A DNA stretch of 64,000 nucleotides from GCA-2688775 sp035288865. GTDB lineage: Archaea > Nanobdellota > Nanobdellia > Woesearchaeales > GW2011-AR4. How positions within the stretch are numbered: position 1 is the stretch's first letter; each line of letters opens with the position of its first letter. The DNA lies in NCBI GenBank assembly GCA_035288865.1, contig DATDZA010000016.1, positions 1-64,000 of the forward strand. The letters are read 5' to 3'. The position numbers and the translations under genes are program-made. The notes below the pieces were generated by a model. It was not told the DNA's origin and made no database searches. It was given only the letters and a program-made list of their open reading frames with translations. Shown piece after piece: positions 41,228-50,834 of the stretch.

Positions 41228-44200
41228 ATCTTCAAGCTCACAACCTGAGAAATCCCATCTTCATTCATTGAAACTCCGTAAAGAATGTCGGCCGTTGAAA
41301 TCACATTGTCATTGTGGGATATCATTATGTACTGAGCTTTGTCGGAATATTTTCTTATAAGCTTTGCAAGCCTCTCGCTGTTGTGCTTGTCAAGGGCGGC
41401 ATCAACTTCATCAAGCACATAAAATGAAGCAGGCTCATTCTCCTGTATTGCAAAAATAAATGCAAGCGCTGTCATCGTTTTCTCGCCGCCTGAAAGGCCC
41501 CTAATGTCAAGAAATTTGCTACCGCTGATTTTAACATTAACCCTGACTCCGCCGTCAAATGGGTTCTCCTCATTTTCAATAACCAGGGTAGCGTCTGCCC
41601 CCTTGGTTGTGAGCATAGTAAAGAAATTTCTAAAATTATTATTAACCACTTCAAATGTTCTCATGAAAAGTTCTTTCTTTTTGCCTTCAATCTCATTCAT
41701 CATGGCAATTACATCCTCCTTTTCTTTTCCGAGAGTGTCTTTCTTCTGAAGGAAATCATTGTATTGTTTTTCAGCCTCGTCGTAAACTTCGAGCGCCCTC
41801 ATGTTCACAGAGCCGATGTCCATCATCAACCTCTCGAATTTAGAAATTTCACTTTTGAGATGCTCTTCAGTTTTTTCCAAATCAAGCTTTACGCCTTCAT
41901 ACTGGGCAAAATCCTGGTTTAATGCAGCCAAATTGGCAGAAGCCTCCGCATTTTTTAATGAGTGAAAATTAACTTTTATCTCGACCTGCCTGCTTTCCTC
42001 AATAATTTTGTCGATGGCAAGCTCATTTTTCTGCACTTCCTCATTTATCTTGCCCTGTTTTGTGAAAAGGCTTTTGAATTTCGTATAAAATTCCTGGGCA
42101 AGCTTTTCTTTCTCTTTCAAAAGCACCTCCTTCTGCGACATTGATTCCTGCAGCCTTATAAACTCAAAATTAAATCCTTCCTCATCCTTATCCATTCCCT
42201 TTAATATTTTCTCAGTTTTATCTTTCTCCGGCAGGAAGATGTTTATTATCTGCGCATCAACATTTTTTATTTCGGAGCTTAGTTTGATTATATCTTCCGT
42301 GAGCTCCTTGAATTTCTGCTCGAAAGTGTTAAGCTCGGCAAGCAAAGTTGGATCATTAAGCTGCGCAATTATCCCCCTGAGTTTTTGTTTTTCAATTTTA
42401 AGATTTGTCATCTCGCGGTTTGCCTCAGAAATTTTGCTGTTTATCTTGTTAATTTCGTTATCGACATCCTTGCCCTTCAATTCATACTCTTTCTGCTGCT
42501 GCCTTGAAACATCTGTGTCGCTGGCCTCAAGGTGCATTGAAGTCTCGGATTTAATTATCTCACCCTCAAGCACTGCTTTCTTCTCCCTTAACTCAGTAAT
42601 TTTGGATTCATTTTCCGTTCTTCTCCTTTCAAGCACATCAATTAAATTTGTAAGCTCCTGCAGCTTGCTCTCGTTCTGCTCAAGGCTTTCCGCAACTTCC
42701 CTTTCCTTGAACCCAAATGCTTCCTTTTTTCTGTCCCGGAAGCCACCGTGCATCGCTCCGCTTGTTTCTGCCACATCACCGTCAAGGGTAACGAACTTTG
42801 CCTTGCCGATTCCAAGGCGCGTAGCAACATGGATACTGTCAATAATTAAAGTATCAGAAAAAACATACGAGAAAATTTTTCTGAACTTCGAATCATAAGA
42901 AACCAAATTGATTGCCAAGTCATGGACTCCTTTCCCGCCGAGAAGTTTTCTTATTTCATCCGTTGTGTCTCTTCCAGAGACTTTATTCAAAGGCAGAAAT
43001 GTTGCAGAGCCCAGCCTGTTATCCTTTAGATAATCAATCAGCTCGGCGGCCAGCTTGTCGCTCTCAACAACGATGCTTTTTATACGTCCACCAGCGGCAA
43101 CTTCAAGCGCAACTGCATATTTCGAGCTTACATTTCCCAGATCAGCAACTGTTCCGTAAATGCCAGCCCTTTTATTTTTCAGCTCAAGAATTTTCTTGAC
43201 TGCCAAATCTCCCCTGTTAAATTCTTTTATTGTTATATCCTTTGCGCGGAGCTTTGCAACATCCTCGCTTACACTGTTCAGTTTTCTTCGTGATTCAGAA
43301 AGCTGTATTGCAAGCGATGAGTCTTCATCAAGGCTTTTGTTAAGGTCAAGAGTCATTGTCTTGAAAAGCTGCCTCCTGTCTTTTAATGCATCAAGCTGCG
43401 TTTTGTTCTCGCGTTCCACGTCAATAACTTTTTTTATCCGGTCTTCAATGCCGCTAATCTCATGGTTTATCCTGTCTTTCTCCCTTATAAAATTATGCTG
43501 GCTTTCCCTCAGAGAAGTAATTTCTTTTTGAAGCTCATCGGCCTTTTTGTCAATTTCCTCAACTTTTTTTTCCGTGCCGGCGATATTGTCAAGATTATTT
43601 TTTTCTTTGAACCTCATTATCTTGGAATTTATAGTTTCCCTGTCTTTAGTTTTAGAATTAATTTGAGCTTCATAATCTCCCTTTTCATTGTTTAATTGCG
43701 CAATTCTTTTTTCTGTGTCGTCAATGCTTGATTTCAGATCTATTCTTCTCTGTTTAATTTTGCTTAACTCATTTTTTAATGTTTCAATTCTTGAATTATT
43801 CTTGGTTAAATCTATTTTTAAAGTTTCAACTTCCTTGTTGAGCTTTAGCTGCTCGGTTTCCCCTTTTTCCTCAATTTCTTTTGAAATTGCCTCAATCTGC
43901 CTCTTTTTTTCTTCATTCTCGGATTTGAGCTTGCTTATTTTCTCTCTCAAAACTCTTAAATCTCCGTTGCCTGCGTCAATTCTTTCCTGTATTGATTTTT
44001 TGTCAGCTTCCCTCTTGTCAATCTGGATTTTCAGGTAAGAGGCCTTGTTCATTTTTATGGTATCATTCATCTCCTTGTATTTCAGCGCCTGGTCCCTGTC
44101 TTTTTTTAATTCCTTGAGATAAGTGTGCCTTTCTGTCAGAATGAGGTCAGTCTCCCTCAGGTGCTGCTCAACTTTATCGAGCTCAAGAATTGCCTTATGC

Positions 44201-44811
44201 TTCTTCTCTTCATACAAAGAAATGCCTGCAATATCCTCTATGAGCATTCTTCGTTCTTCCGGATGCATCTCAACAAATCTGGTAATGTCACCCTGAAGGA
44301 TAATATTGTAGCCATCCGGGTCGATTTTTGCCAATGATAAAAGCCCCGTTATCTGCTGCCTCGTCATGACTTTGTCATTTATCTTGTAAATTGACTGCCC
44401 GGTTTCCTTTACTATTCTTGTTATTTTTACTTCATTCTCTTCTGTCGGAAAAATCCTGCTTGAGTTGTCAAAATAAATGCTGACTTCCCCGTGCTTCGCA
44501 GCTTTTTTTGCCTTGCCGCCGTTGTAAATTAAGTTAGCAGATTTTTCCGCCCTTAAATCCCTTGATGAAGATTTGCCTAGAACAAAACACAAGCTGTCAA
44601 GCACATTTGACTTTCCCGCGCCATTTGGCCCAAGAACACAGTTGAATTTCGGCCCAAAAATTATTTCCGTATGTTTCGCAAAGGACTTGAAACCCTGCAT
44701 CACCATCTTATTTATTCTGGTTGTAGGTCTAGCTGATTCCGCAGCAACCACCATCTGCGGCATTCCAGAAGTGTCTATCATACTTTTATCGCTTAAAACC
44801 TCTTCTTCCAT
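41224..44811 (-). CDS. smc: Chromosome segregation ATPase SMC
   Basis: This 1195-residue SMC has the head Walker A GPNGAGKS at 61-68, a long coiled coil, a hinge (about 510-680) with its glycine-rich segments, the return coil, and the C-terminal LSGGEK signature and VLDEVDAALD Walker B. SMC forms a ring with ScpA/ScpB-type partners and organises the chromosome; the partners are not in the window. The N-terminus has about 30 extra residues before the fold. The TATA-like tatttaaa is 26 nt before the ATG. Confidence 0.96.
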   Translation of the reverse strand: MEEEVLSDKSMIDTSGMPQMVVAAESARPTTRINKMVMQGFKSFAKHTEIIFGPKFNCVLGPNGAGKSNVLDSLCFVLGKSSSRDLRAEKSANLIYNGGKAKKAAKHGEVSIYFDNSSRIFPTEENEVKITRIVKETGQSIYKINDKVMTRQQITGLLSLAKIDPDGYNIILQGDITRFVEMHPEERRMLIEDIAGISLYEEKKHKAILELDKVEQHLRETDLILTERHTYLKELKKDRDQALKYKEMNDTIKMNKASYLKIQIDKREADKKSIQERIDAGNGDLRVLREKISKLKSENEEKKRQIEAISKEIEEKGETEQLKLNKEVETLKIDLTKNNSRIETLKNELSKIKQRRIDLKSSIDDTEKRIAQLNNEKGDYEAQINSKTKDRETINSKIMRFKEKNNLDNIAGTEKKVEEIDKKADELQKEITSLRESQHNFIREKDRINHEISGIEDRIKKVIDVERENKTQLDALKDRRQLFKTMTLDLNKSLDEDSSLAIQLSESRRKLNSVSEDVAKLRAKDITIKEFNRGDLAVKKILELKNKRAGIYGTVADLGNVSSKYAVALEVAAGGRIKSIVVESDKLAAELIDYLKDNRLGSATFLPLNKVSGRDTTDEIRKLLGGKGVHDLAINLVSYDSKFRKIFSYVFSDTLIIDSIHVATRLGIGKAKFVTLDGDVAETSGAMHGGFRDRKKEAFGFKEREVAESLEQNESKLQELTNLIDVLERRRTENESKITELREKKAVLEGEIIKSETSMHLEASDTDVSRQQQKEYELKGKDVDNEINKINSKISEANREMTNLKIEKQKLRGIIAQLNDPTLLAELNTFEQKFKELTEDIIKLSSEIKNVDAQIINIFLPEKDKTEKILKGMDKDEEGFNFEFIRLQESMSQKEVLLKEKEKLAQEFYTKFKSLFTKQGKINEEVQKNELAIDKIIEESRQVEIKVNFHSLKNAEASANLAALNQDFAQYEGVKLDLEKTEEHLKSEISKFERLMMDIGSVNMRALEVYDEAEKQYNDFLQKKDTLGKEKEDVIAMMNEIEGKKKELFMRTFEVVNNNFRNFFTMLTTKGADATLVIENEENPFDGGVRVNVKISGSKFLDIRGLSGGEKTMTALAFIFAIQENEPASFYVLDEVDAALDKHNSERLAKLIRKYSDKAQYIMISHNDNVISTADILYGVSMNEDGISQVVSLKI

Positions 44812-44955
44812 GAAGGGTTTGCTGTATTGGTATTATTTAAAGGTTTTTGTTGATTTAAAAATGATTTAACACCATAAATCCTATTTGCCCCAGCGATAAC
44901 TTTTTATACTACTTAGCCAACTGATATACATATTGCACTATCAGGGGTGGTAGCT

Positions 44956-45477
44956 ATGGAACAGGATTACAAAAACATTATTTCTCATATTGATATAGAC
45001 CGCACTTTAGACGCTATGCAGCATTTTTCTTTCAGCGGCTGGAATGACTCACAAATTCTGGAATTCAGGGATGATACAGAATCCGGCAACGACTCGATCG
45101 AACTGCATCTTATCAAATCAAACGCATACAAGGAAGCATTAATATTAAAGTTAAAGAAAACAGACCTCATTTATTCAGGAGAATCATGGAAAGAATTGCT
45201 TAAAGAGGAGCAAAAGACCTTCGGAGGCAGCAAAATTTTCTACATCGACAACGACTGCACCAAGCTGCTGATGCTTTCATTGCCCAATGAAATGAAAGCC
45301 AAAGTCAATATGCTGATAACACGGTTGAATAAAATCAACGAGAAAATATCAAGAGTCAACAGCAAGATAAGAAAGGATAATTTGGATGTGTATAATATAA
45401 AAATTAAAAATAAAGAAACATCAGATAAAGAAAAAGATGAGATTATTAATTTTATAAATATGAATTTGAAAGTTTAG
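44956..45477 (+). CDS. Hypothetical protein
   Basis: This 173-residue charged protein has an alpha/beta first half and a coiled-coil-like C-terminal half (KINEKISRVNSKIRK). The ggggtgg Shine-Dalgarno supports ATG 44956 over the GTG 9 nt upstream. No family recognised. Confidence 0.7.
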   Translation: MEQDYKNIISHIDIDRTLDAMQHFSFSGWNDSQILEFRDDTESGNDSIELHLIKSNAYKEALILKLKKTDLIYSGESWKELLKEEQKTFGGSKIFYIDNDCTKLLMLSLPNEMKAKVNMLITRLNKINEKISRVNSKIRKDNLDVYNIKIKNKETSDKEKDEIINFINMNLKV

Positions 45478-45544
45478 GATAGTTTTCTTAATAATTTGTT
45501 TTTGAATCAAAAATTTTAAATAAGAGGATTGCCTACTCCTAACA

Positions 45545-46627
45545 ATGAATAAATTAGGGCTAGTTGGTTTGGGGCTTATTGCAATACTTTCCCAGCCATT
45601 GGAAGCTCAAAGGAGAGCCACGGCTCCTTCAGCTCAGACTTGGCAAACTCAAAGAGACGTTGAATTCCTAGAATTATACAAAGAAGTAAATGCCCTTGAA
45701 GCTAAGCTTGCCAACGAGCCTCCAGAAACGGAGAATAGAGAATTTACTAAGTTCTACATGGAAAATGGAAAGTTGGTGGGGCAACCGACGATAGCAGGAC
45801 CGCCAAGCATTAGTGATAAAATATTAGAGACAAAATATTTAAAAATCTTAAAATTAGCTTCTCGATTTGGAATCAATTTTGACCCCAATGAAACTGGGAT
45901 TTTTACATTGGGGGACTATTTAGTCATGAGTAAATTTCTTGAAGGTTATGCAATATTTAACCAAAATTTAGTCATTGTAACAAGCAACAGCTGGGGTGGA
46001 GAGAAATCTGCGGAATATCATTACAGATATCAGGTCTTGAGGTCTGACCCTGCACCTAATTCAACTTTCAAAATTCTAAAGTCTCCGGAAGTTGCCGACG
46101 GACCAATACCATTATTTGAAACTCAAAATTTTAGCGGGATATTTAGCAAAATAAGACAACTTGAGCGTGATAATAGAATGAAATACGAAGATTCTAATGA
46201 TCCTAGACATAATTTCAACCAAGTTCCTGAGTTTCAAGGATTAAATTATGACAACACAAGAGCTCATTTCGCCTATGCACAGCTAACAAACATAGGAATG
46301 ATGCTGTTAAAAATGATTGAAGACGGTGAGGAATTAAATGGTCTTCCAAATCCAAAAATAAACATGCATAAGCCAATTCCGAGCGTTGGAGGAAACAGAA
46401 TAATTTTGTCTGAAAGAAGCTTTGGTAATACCGGAATAGATTTTAATGACAAAGATTGGATTAAAAAAGCAGAATATGAAAGAAGCCTTGATGGGGATAT
46501 AACTTTATCAATTGCTAGCAATGGCACAGTAGATTACTTTTTCCAGCCCAGCTATAGTATCGCAGGAGAATATAAAAAACCGGTTTATAGAAACCTGAAA
46601 ATGGAATTCCATAAATTTAATAAATAA
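45545..46627 (+). CDS. Secreted hypothetical protein
   Basis: This 360-residue protein starts with a signal peptide (MNKLGLVGLGLIAILSQPLEA, cleavage likely after about residue 21). The rest is soluble, without membrane segments or recognised domain. TATA-like attttaaataag lies about 27 nt before the ATG. Confidence 0.75.
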   Translation: MNKLGLVGLGLIAILSQPLEAQRRATAPSAQTWQTQRDVEFLELYKEVNALEAKLANEPPETENREFTKFYMENGKLVGQPTIAGPPSISDKILETKYLKILKLASRFGINFDPNETGIFTLGDYLVMSKFLEGYAIFNQNLVIVTSNSWGGEKSAEYHYRYQVLRSDPAPNSTFKILKSPEVADGPIPLFETQNFSGIFSKIRQLERDNRMKYEDSNDPRHNFNQVPEFQGLNYDNTRAHFAYAQLTNIGMMLLKMIEDGEELNGLPNPKINMHKPIPSVGGNRIILSERSFGNTGIDFNDKDWIKKAEYERSLDGDITLSIASNGTVDYFFQPSYSIAGEYKKPVYRNLKMEFHKFNK

Positions 46628-46631
46628 TTTT

Positions 46632-47666
46632 TTAAATCATCTCCTCAAACTTTCTCACAAATTCTTCAAAATCTCTTGTTTTAACGTTAAGGCCGCAAGC
46701 ATGCTCGTGTCCGCCGCCGTATCCTTCCAATCCAACCAAAGCTTTCTGCAATCTTTCAGGAATAAGAATTTTTGCCGCCCTCAGGCTGCATTTCATTTCA
46801 TCTCCTTTCTCCCTAGCAATTATAATAACTTTATCAGGAAAATTATAGACTGCTTCATTCGACAGATCGCTTGTGAAGCTTGTTCTGTCCTCATTGTATT
46901 TGTAAATTATTATTTTACCTTTTGTATTTTCAGCAGTCTCAAGTACTTCTTTTAATAACGGCTCATACAGTTTATTAATTTGCTCGTATCGCCTGTAGAT
47001 AAACTTTCCTTGTTCAGTTTTTTGTTCAAGAATCTCATCGGGCTCCTTTATTCTCGTCAAAATTTTTATGGATTTCATCACATCATTATGCTTGCCTTTA
47101 AGTATGAATGAAAAAATTCTAATCAGCTTTCCAAGTTTTGTATTAAAAATTATATCGCCTGGATGCGTATAATCCTTGTCCAAAAGCTCCGGGTATTTTT
47201 CCCTGAATTCCCCGATGAATGATGGCACAAACCAGTCTGCAACGCTTCCGAGAGATGCAATCCATAAATCCTGGTACACAGCCTGGTAGCACAAGAAAGA
47301 TGTGGGAAAATTATCTTCGGGCTCTGAAACTCTCGGATTGTAATATTTCACATTATCCCTTTGGAAAGGCCCGTGATGGTCAACCCAGACAACCGGCACT
47401 TTAATTTCATCAATGAATTCCTGCGCAACATCAGCTATGTCCAGGATAAAAACTTTATCCGGATTATATTCTTTCACTTTACTTAAAAAAACTATTCCAA
47501 TTTTTGATGAAGTCTTTACGACAAATCCGTGCCCTTCCCGCTTATACCTGTACAAGAGAAGAAAAGCGCTTAAGCCATCCTGGTCATCATCAAAAAAGAA
47601 CAGCGGATTCCTGCAGTTGTCAAGATGTTCCCTTAATTCCGCCACTTGTTTTTTTGATAAGGCCAT
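46632..47666 (-). CDS. DHH-family phosphoesterase (RecJ-like)
   Basis: This 344-residue protein has the DHH catalytic motifs: DDDQDG near residue 26, ILDIAD, VDHHGP, and the DHHA1-type C-terminal GGGHEHACG. Archaeal members act as RecJ-like nucleases (including the replisome-linked GAN) or oligonucleotide phosphodiesterases. The exact activity cannot be told. TATA-like ttatttaag lies 26 nt upstream of the ATG. Confidence 0.88.
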   Translation of the reverse strand: MALSKKQVAELREHLDNCRNPLFFFDDDQDGLSAFLLLYRYKREGHGFVVKTSSKIGIVFLSKVKEYNPDKVFILDIADVAQEFIDEIKVPVVWVDHHGPFQRDNVKYYNPRVSEPEDNFPTSFLCYQAVYQDLWIASLGSVADWFVPSFIGEFREKYPELLDKDYTHPGDIIFNTKLGKLIRIFSFILKGKHNDVMKSIKILTRIKEPDEILEQKTEQGKFIYRRYEQINKLYEPLLKEVLETAENTKGKIIIYKYNEDRTSFTSDLSNEAVYNFPDKVIIIAREKGDEMKCSLRAAKILIPERLQKALVGLEGYGGGHEHACGLNVKTRDFEEFVRKFEEMI

Positions 47667-47746
47667 TCAAAAGAAAATTACTGGTTGTTATTTAAGGGTT
47701 TTTGTTTTTCGCAATATTTATAATCGTCGTTGTATTAACAAAGCCA

Positions 47747-48991
47747 ATGAAAATTCAATTCAGGCAGCACAAAGGCTACGATCCACTAGGAGACTGCGGA
47801 AAGGGAAAGTGCCCAATCTGCGCGAGGAATAATGCACTATTCAAAGTAAGGGAAAAGATAGGCATTAATGATTCTACAAATTTCACAAGCAATGCAGTTT
47901 CTCCTTTCGTCGGAAGATTTGGCTATCCGAATGTTAATGTCGGAATTCTTGCGCCGCCGGAACAAAGCGATGATTCCTGGATGTATGACTCTCCGAAATT
48001 CTGGTCTTCAGAGAATTTTGAACTGCCAAAAATTGTGGATTTTAGAAGCTCTTTGCTGAATTCCAGAGATAATGTGAATATCAGGAAAAAAATAAAACTG
48101 ATTGAGATTTCCCAGGACATTGCAATGTCCTCGAAGCCCGTTGATGTTGAAATACAATTAAAAGAAAAGCCGCGCTTTCAGCTGAATCTCGACTCGCACA
48201 TGGCCCCAACCGGCCCGAATGCAAAATTAAAAAAAGCTTCCTTGACGGAAAATCCAAAAATCCACACAAAAGTGTATAAAGTTTTTGATGACATTGATTT
48301 AAAAGCACAGGACGCTGTAAATTATCTTTATGAAAATAATTTTGATGAAAACTTTTTATCGAGAATACTAAGCGTCGGAATTTTGGGATTAAAGAAAGAC
48401 AGAAAATTAGTTCCAACGAGGTGGAGTATTAGCGCCACCGACGATATTATTGGAAAAAATTTAATCAGTGAAATCAAAGATTTCAGTGAAACAGACTCTT
48501 ATTATTCTTTTTTTGGGAATTATATGGGAAACTATTATCTGATTTTGATATTTCCCGAAGTCTGGAGCTATGAATTGTTTGAAACTTATGTCCCGCAAAA
48601 CTGGATTTACAATAAAGAATTGAGATGCACAACTGATTGTGAAAATTATTCTGGAAGAAAAAATTATGCTGAAGAGACTGCCGGCGGGTATTATACGGTG
48701 AGATTAGCCGTACTGGAAAAATTGAAGGAAATGAAAAGACAGGCTTCTGTTTTGGCCTTAAGATTTATCACTGACGAATATGCGATGCCTCTTGGTGTCT
48801 GGGTTACTCGCGAAACAGCAAGAAAATCAATGAACTCAAATCCAATAGAATTTTCTTCAAAAGAATTAATGCTGGATTATGTAAGAAAATTAATCAAAAG
48901 GAGATTTAATTATAACGTTGATTATATCTTAAACAAAAGTATTCTATTAAGAAATATTAAGCACCAAATAAAACTAAGCAAATTTATTTAG
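47747..48991 (+). CDS. nreA: DNA repair protein NreA
   Basis: This 414-residue archaeal protein is linked to repair of interstrand and alkylation damage through PCNA. Cysteines C17, C22 and C25 (CGKGKCPIC) form part of a zinc site. The two conserved domains match the NreA/DUF650-651 pattern in the GILAPPE and VWVTRETAR regions. The final residues QIKLSKFI form a PCNA-interacting motif (QxxLxxFI). ATG 47747 is about 28 nt after the TATA-like atatttataat; the frame is open upstream without similarity. Confidence 0.9.
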   Translation: MKIQFRQHKGYDPLGDCGKGKCPICARNNALFKVREKIGINDSTNFTSNAVSPFVGRFGYPNVNVGILAPPEQSDDSWMYDSPKFWSSENFELPKIVDFRSSLLNSRDNVNIRKKIKLIEISQDIAMSSKPVDVEIQLKEKPRFQLNLDSHMAPTGPNAKLKKASLTENPKIHTKVYKVFDDIDLKAQDAVNYLYENNFDENFLSRILSVGILGLKKDRKLVPTRWSISATDDIIGKNLISEIKDFSETDSYYSFFGNYMGNYYLILIFPEVWSYELFETYVPQNWIYNKELRCTTDCENYSGRKNYAEETAGGYYTVRLAVLEKLKEMKRQASVLALRFITDEYAMPLGVWVTRETARKSMNSNPIEFSSKELMLDYVRKLIKRRFNYNVDYILNKSILLRNIKHQIKLSKFI

Positions 48992-49000
48992 GATAATTAA

Positions 49001-50074
49001 TTATTTAATTCTTTCTGCAATCAAATCCCCCATCTCTTTTGTTCCAACTTCTTTCATTCCAGATTCCATTATATCTTTTGTCCTGTAGCCGGCTTGCAGC
49101 ACTTCCCTTACTGCAGATTCAATGGATTTTGAGGCTTTATCGAGACCAAAGGAATATTTAAGCATAAGCGCTGCCGATAAAATTTGGGCAATTGGATTTG
49201 CAATTCCTTTTCCGGCAATATCAGGCGCAGTTCCGCCTGCAGGCTCGTAAAACCCAAGCCCTTTTTCATTCAAAGATGCCGAAGCAAGCATTCCTATGCT
49301 TCCAGTAATCATTGCAGCCTCATCGCTTAATATATCTCCAAAAAGATTTGTGGTCACAATAACATCAAAATCATTAGGCTTTTTTATTATCTGCATTGTA
49401 GCATTGTCGATGTATAAAAAATCAAGACGTACTTGAGGATAATTTTTTGAGACTTCAGCCACTACATTTCTAAAAAGAATGCTTGATGATAAAACATTTG
49501 ATTTGTCTACGCATGTCACATGATTATTTCGCTTGGCGGCTATTTCGAATGCTATCCTTGCAATTCTTTTGCATTGCTGTTTTGTATATTTCATTTCATC
49601 AATTGCATAATCATCTTCCAAAACGCTCTTTCCAAAATATGCATCTCCGCTTAATTCCCTTAAAATCATTATATCAAAGCCGTCCTTTGGGGGATTTTTT
49701 AATGGAGAAGAATTTATCATTTCAGGGTATAAAACAGCAGGCCTTAAATTCGCATAAAAGTCAAAGTGTTTTCTCAATGCAAGTATAGAATTTCTTTCAA
49801 TTCTTTTTTCTTTTGGGAGATTCTCCCACTTTGGGCCGCCGACAGATCCAAACAATATTGCATCAGAATTTTCACACAATTCAAGTGTTTCTTTTGGAAG
49901 TGCTGTACCATGTTTATCGTAAGCAATACCCCCTACATCGGCATATTTATATTTAAAATTCAGATTATATTTTAATGACACAGCATCAAGAACTTTGATT
50001 GTCTCCCTCATAACCTCAGGCCCTATTCCATCCCCCGCAAGCACAGCAATTTTTTTGGATTCCATAGTTTGCAT
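49001..50074 (-). CDS. leuB: 3-isopropylmalate dehydrogenase
   Basis: Oxidatively decarboxylates 3-isopropylmalate to 2-oxoisocaproate. The 357 residues have GDGIGPEV, the substrate arginines around LRPAVLYP and LRELSGDAYFG, and DEAAMITGS/EPAGGTAPDIAGKG near the NAD site, as in bacterial LeuB. An alternative start is ATG 50065. It overlaps the leuD stop by 1 nt and is the last gene of the leu operon. Confidence 0.95.
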   Translation of the reverse strand: MQTMESKKIAVLAGDGIGPEVMRETIKVLDAVSLKYNLNFKYKYADVGGIAYDKHGTALPKETLELCENSDAILFGSVGGPKWENLPKEKRIERNSILALRKHFDFYANLRPAVLYPEMINSSPLKNPPKDGFDIMILRELSGDAYFGKSVLEDDYAIDEMKYTKQQCKRIARIAFEIAAKRNNHVTCVDKSNVLSSSILFRNVVAEVSKNYPQVRLDFLYIDNATMQIIKKPNDFDVIVTTNLFGDILSDEAAMITGSIGMLASASLNEKGLGFYEPAGGTAPDIAGKGIANPIAQILSAALMLKYSFGLDKASKSIESAVREVLQAGYRTKDIMESGMKEVGTKEMGDLIAERIK

Positions 50075-50685
50075 TAAATTTTAAAATCATTAAGATAAGG
50101 TATTTTTCTTGCAATTTTCTTTATTTCATCTTTTGATTTTAGCATCAATGAAGTAGAGTCCCACATTCCTTCCACCAGGGATTTTCTTGCCGATTCATTC
50201 ATGCTAATATTTATTGTTGAATCTTTAAATCTTATTTCCTTTTTTAATATATCAATATATATTTCTTTTTGAGGAAAATTTTCTACATATTCCATTAATC
50301 TTTCAATATCTTGCTTGTCAACTGTAATTGTTGGAATTCCCAGCATGCTGCAATTTCCTGCAAAAATATCCGCAAAGCTCTCCCCTATAACTGCATTTAT
50401 ACCAAATCTCATAAGCGCTTGGGGAGCGTGCTCTCTTGATGAGCCGCATCCAAAGTTTTTGTTTACTAAAAGAATTGAAGCCCCGCGGAATTTTTCATCA
50501 TTGAACGGATGGATTTTTTTATTGCCGGTTTCGTCAAATCTCTCGTCATAAAAAGCGTATTTTCCCATATTTGAAAAAGTTATCTCTTTTAAAAATCTTG
50601 CAGGAATAATCCTATCGGTGTCCATGTCATTTCCCTTTATTACAATTCCTTTCCCTGAAACGTTCGTGATTTTTTTAATTGGCAT
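50074..50685 (-). CDS. leuD: 3-isopropylmalate dehydratase, small subunit
   Basis: This 203-residue partner of LeuC in isomerising isopropylmalate has the swivel-domain motifs DTDRIIPARFL and GCGSSREHAP. The length is that of bacterial LeuD (about 200) rather than the shorter archaeal form (about 160-170), pointing to bacterial ancestry. A 149-nt gap separates it from leuC and may contain an extra promoter. Confidence 0.94.
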   Translation of the reverse strand: MPIKKITNVSGKGIVIKGNDMDTDRIIPARFLKEITFSNMGKYAFYDERFDETGNKKIHPFNDEKFRGASILLVNKNFGCGSSREHAPQALMRFGINAVIGESFADIFAGNCSMLGIPTITVDKQDIERLMEYVENFPQKEIYIDILKKEIRFKDSTINISMNESARKSLVEGMWDSTSLMLKSKDEIKKIARKIPYLNDFKI

Positions 50686-50834
50686 TTTATTGTCTGACAG
50701 ATTATTTTAGTAATTTCTTTTGTCGATAATTTACATATTTTTTAATATTTGTTAACACTATTTCTCACAATTAATAATTATTTTTAATTATCATAGTGAT
50801 TAAGTGTTTATTATAGTCTAAGACGTTCAAATAT

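Noticed and set aside
42239..42898. Long plus-strand frames inside smc
   Set aside because: They are antisense shadows of the SMC coiled coil, serine/leucine-rich as expected from reversing a charged helix.
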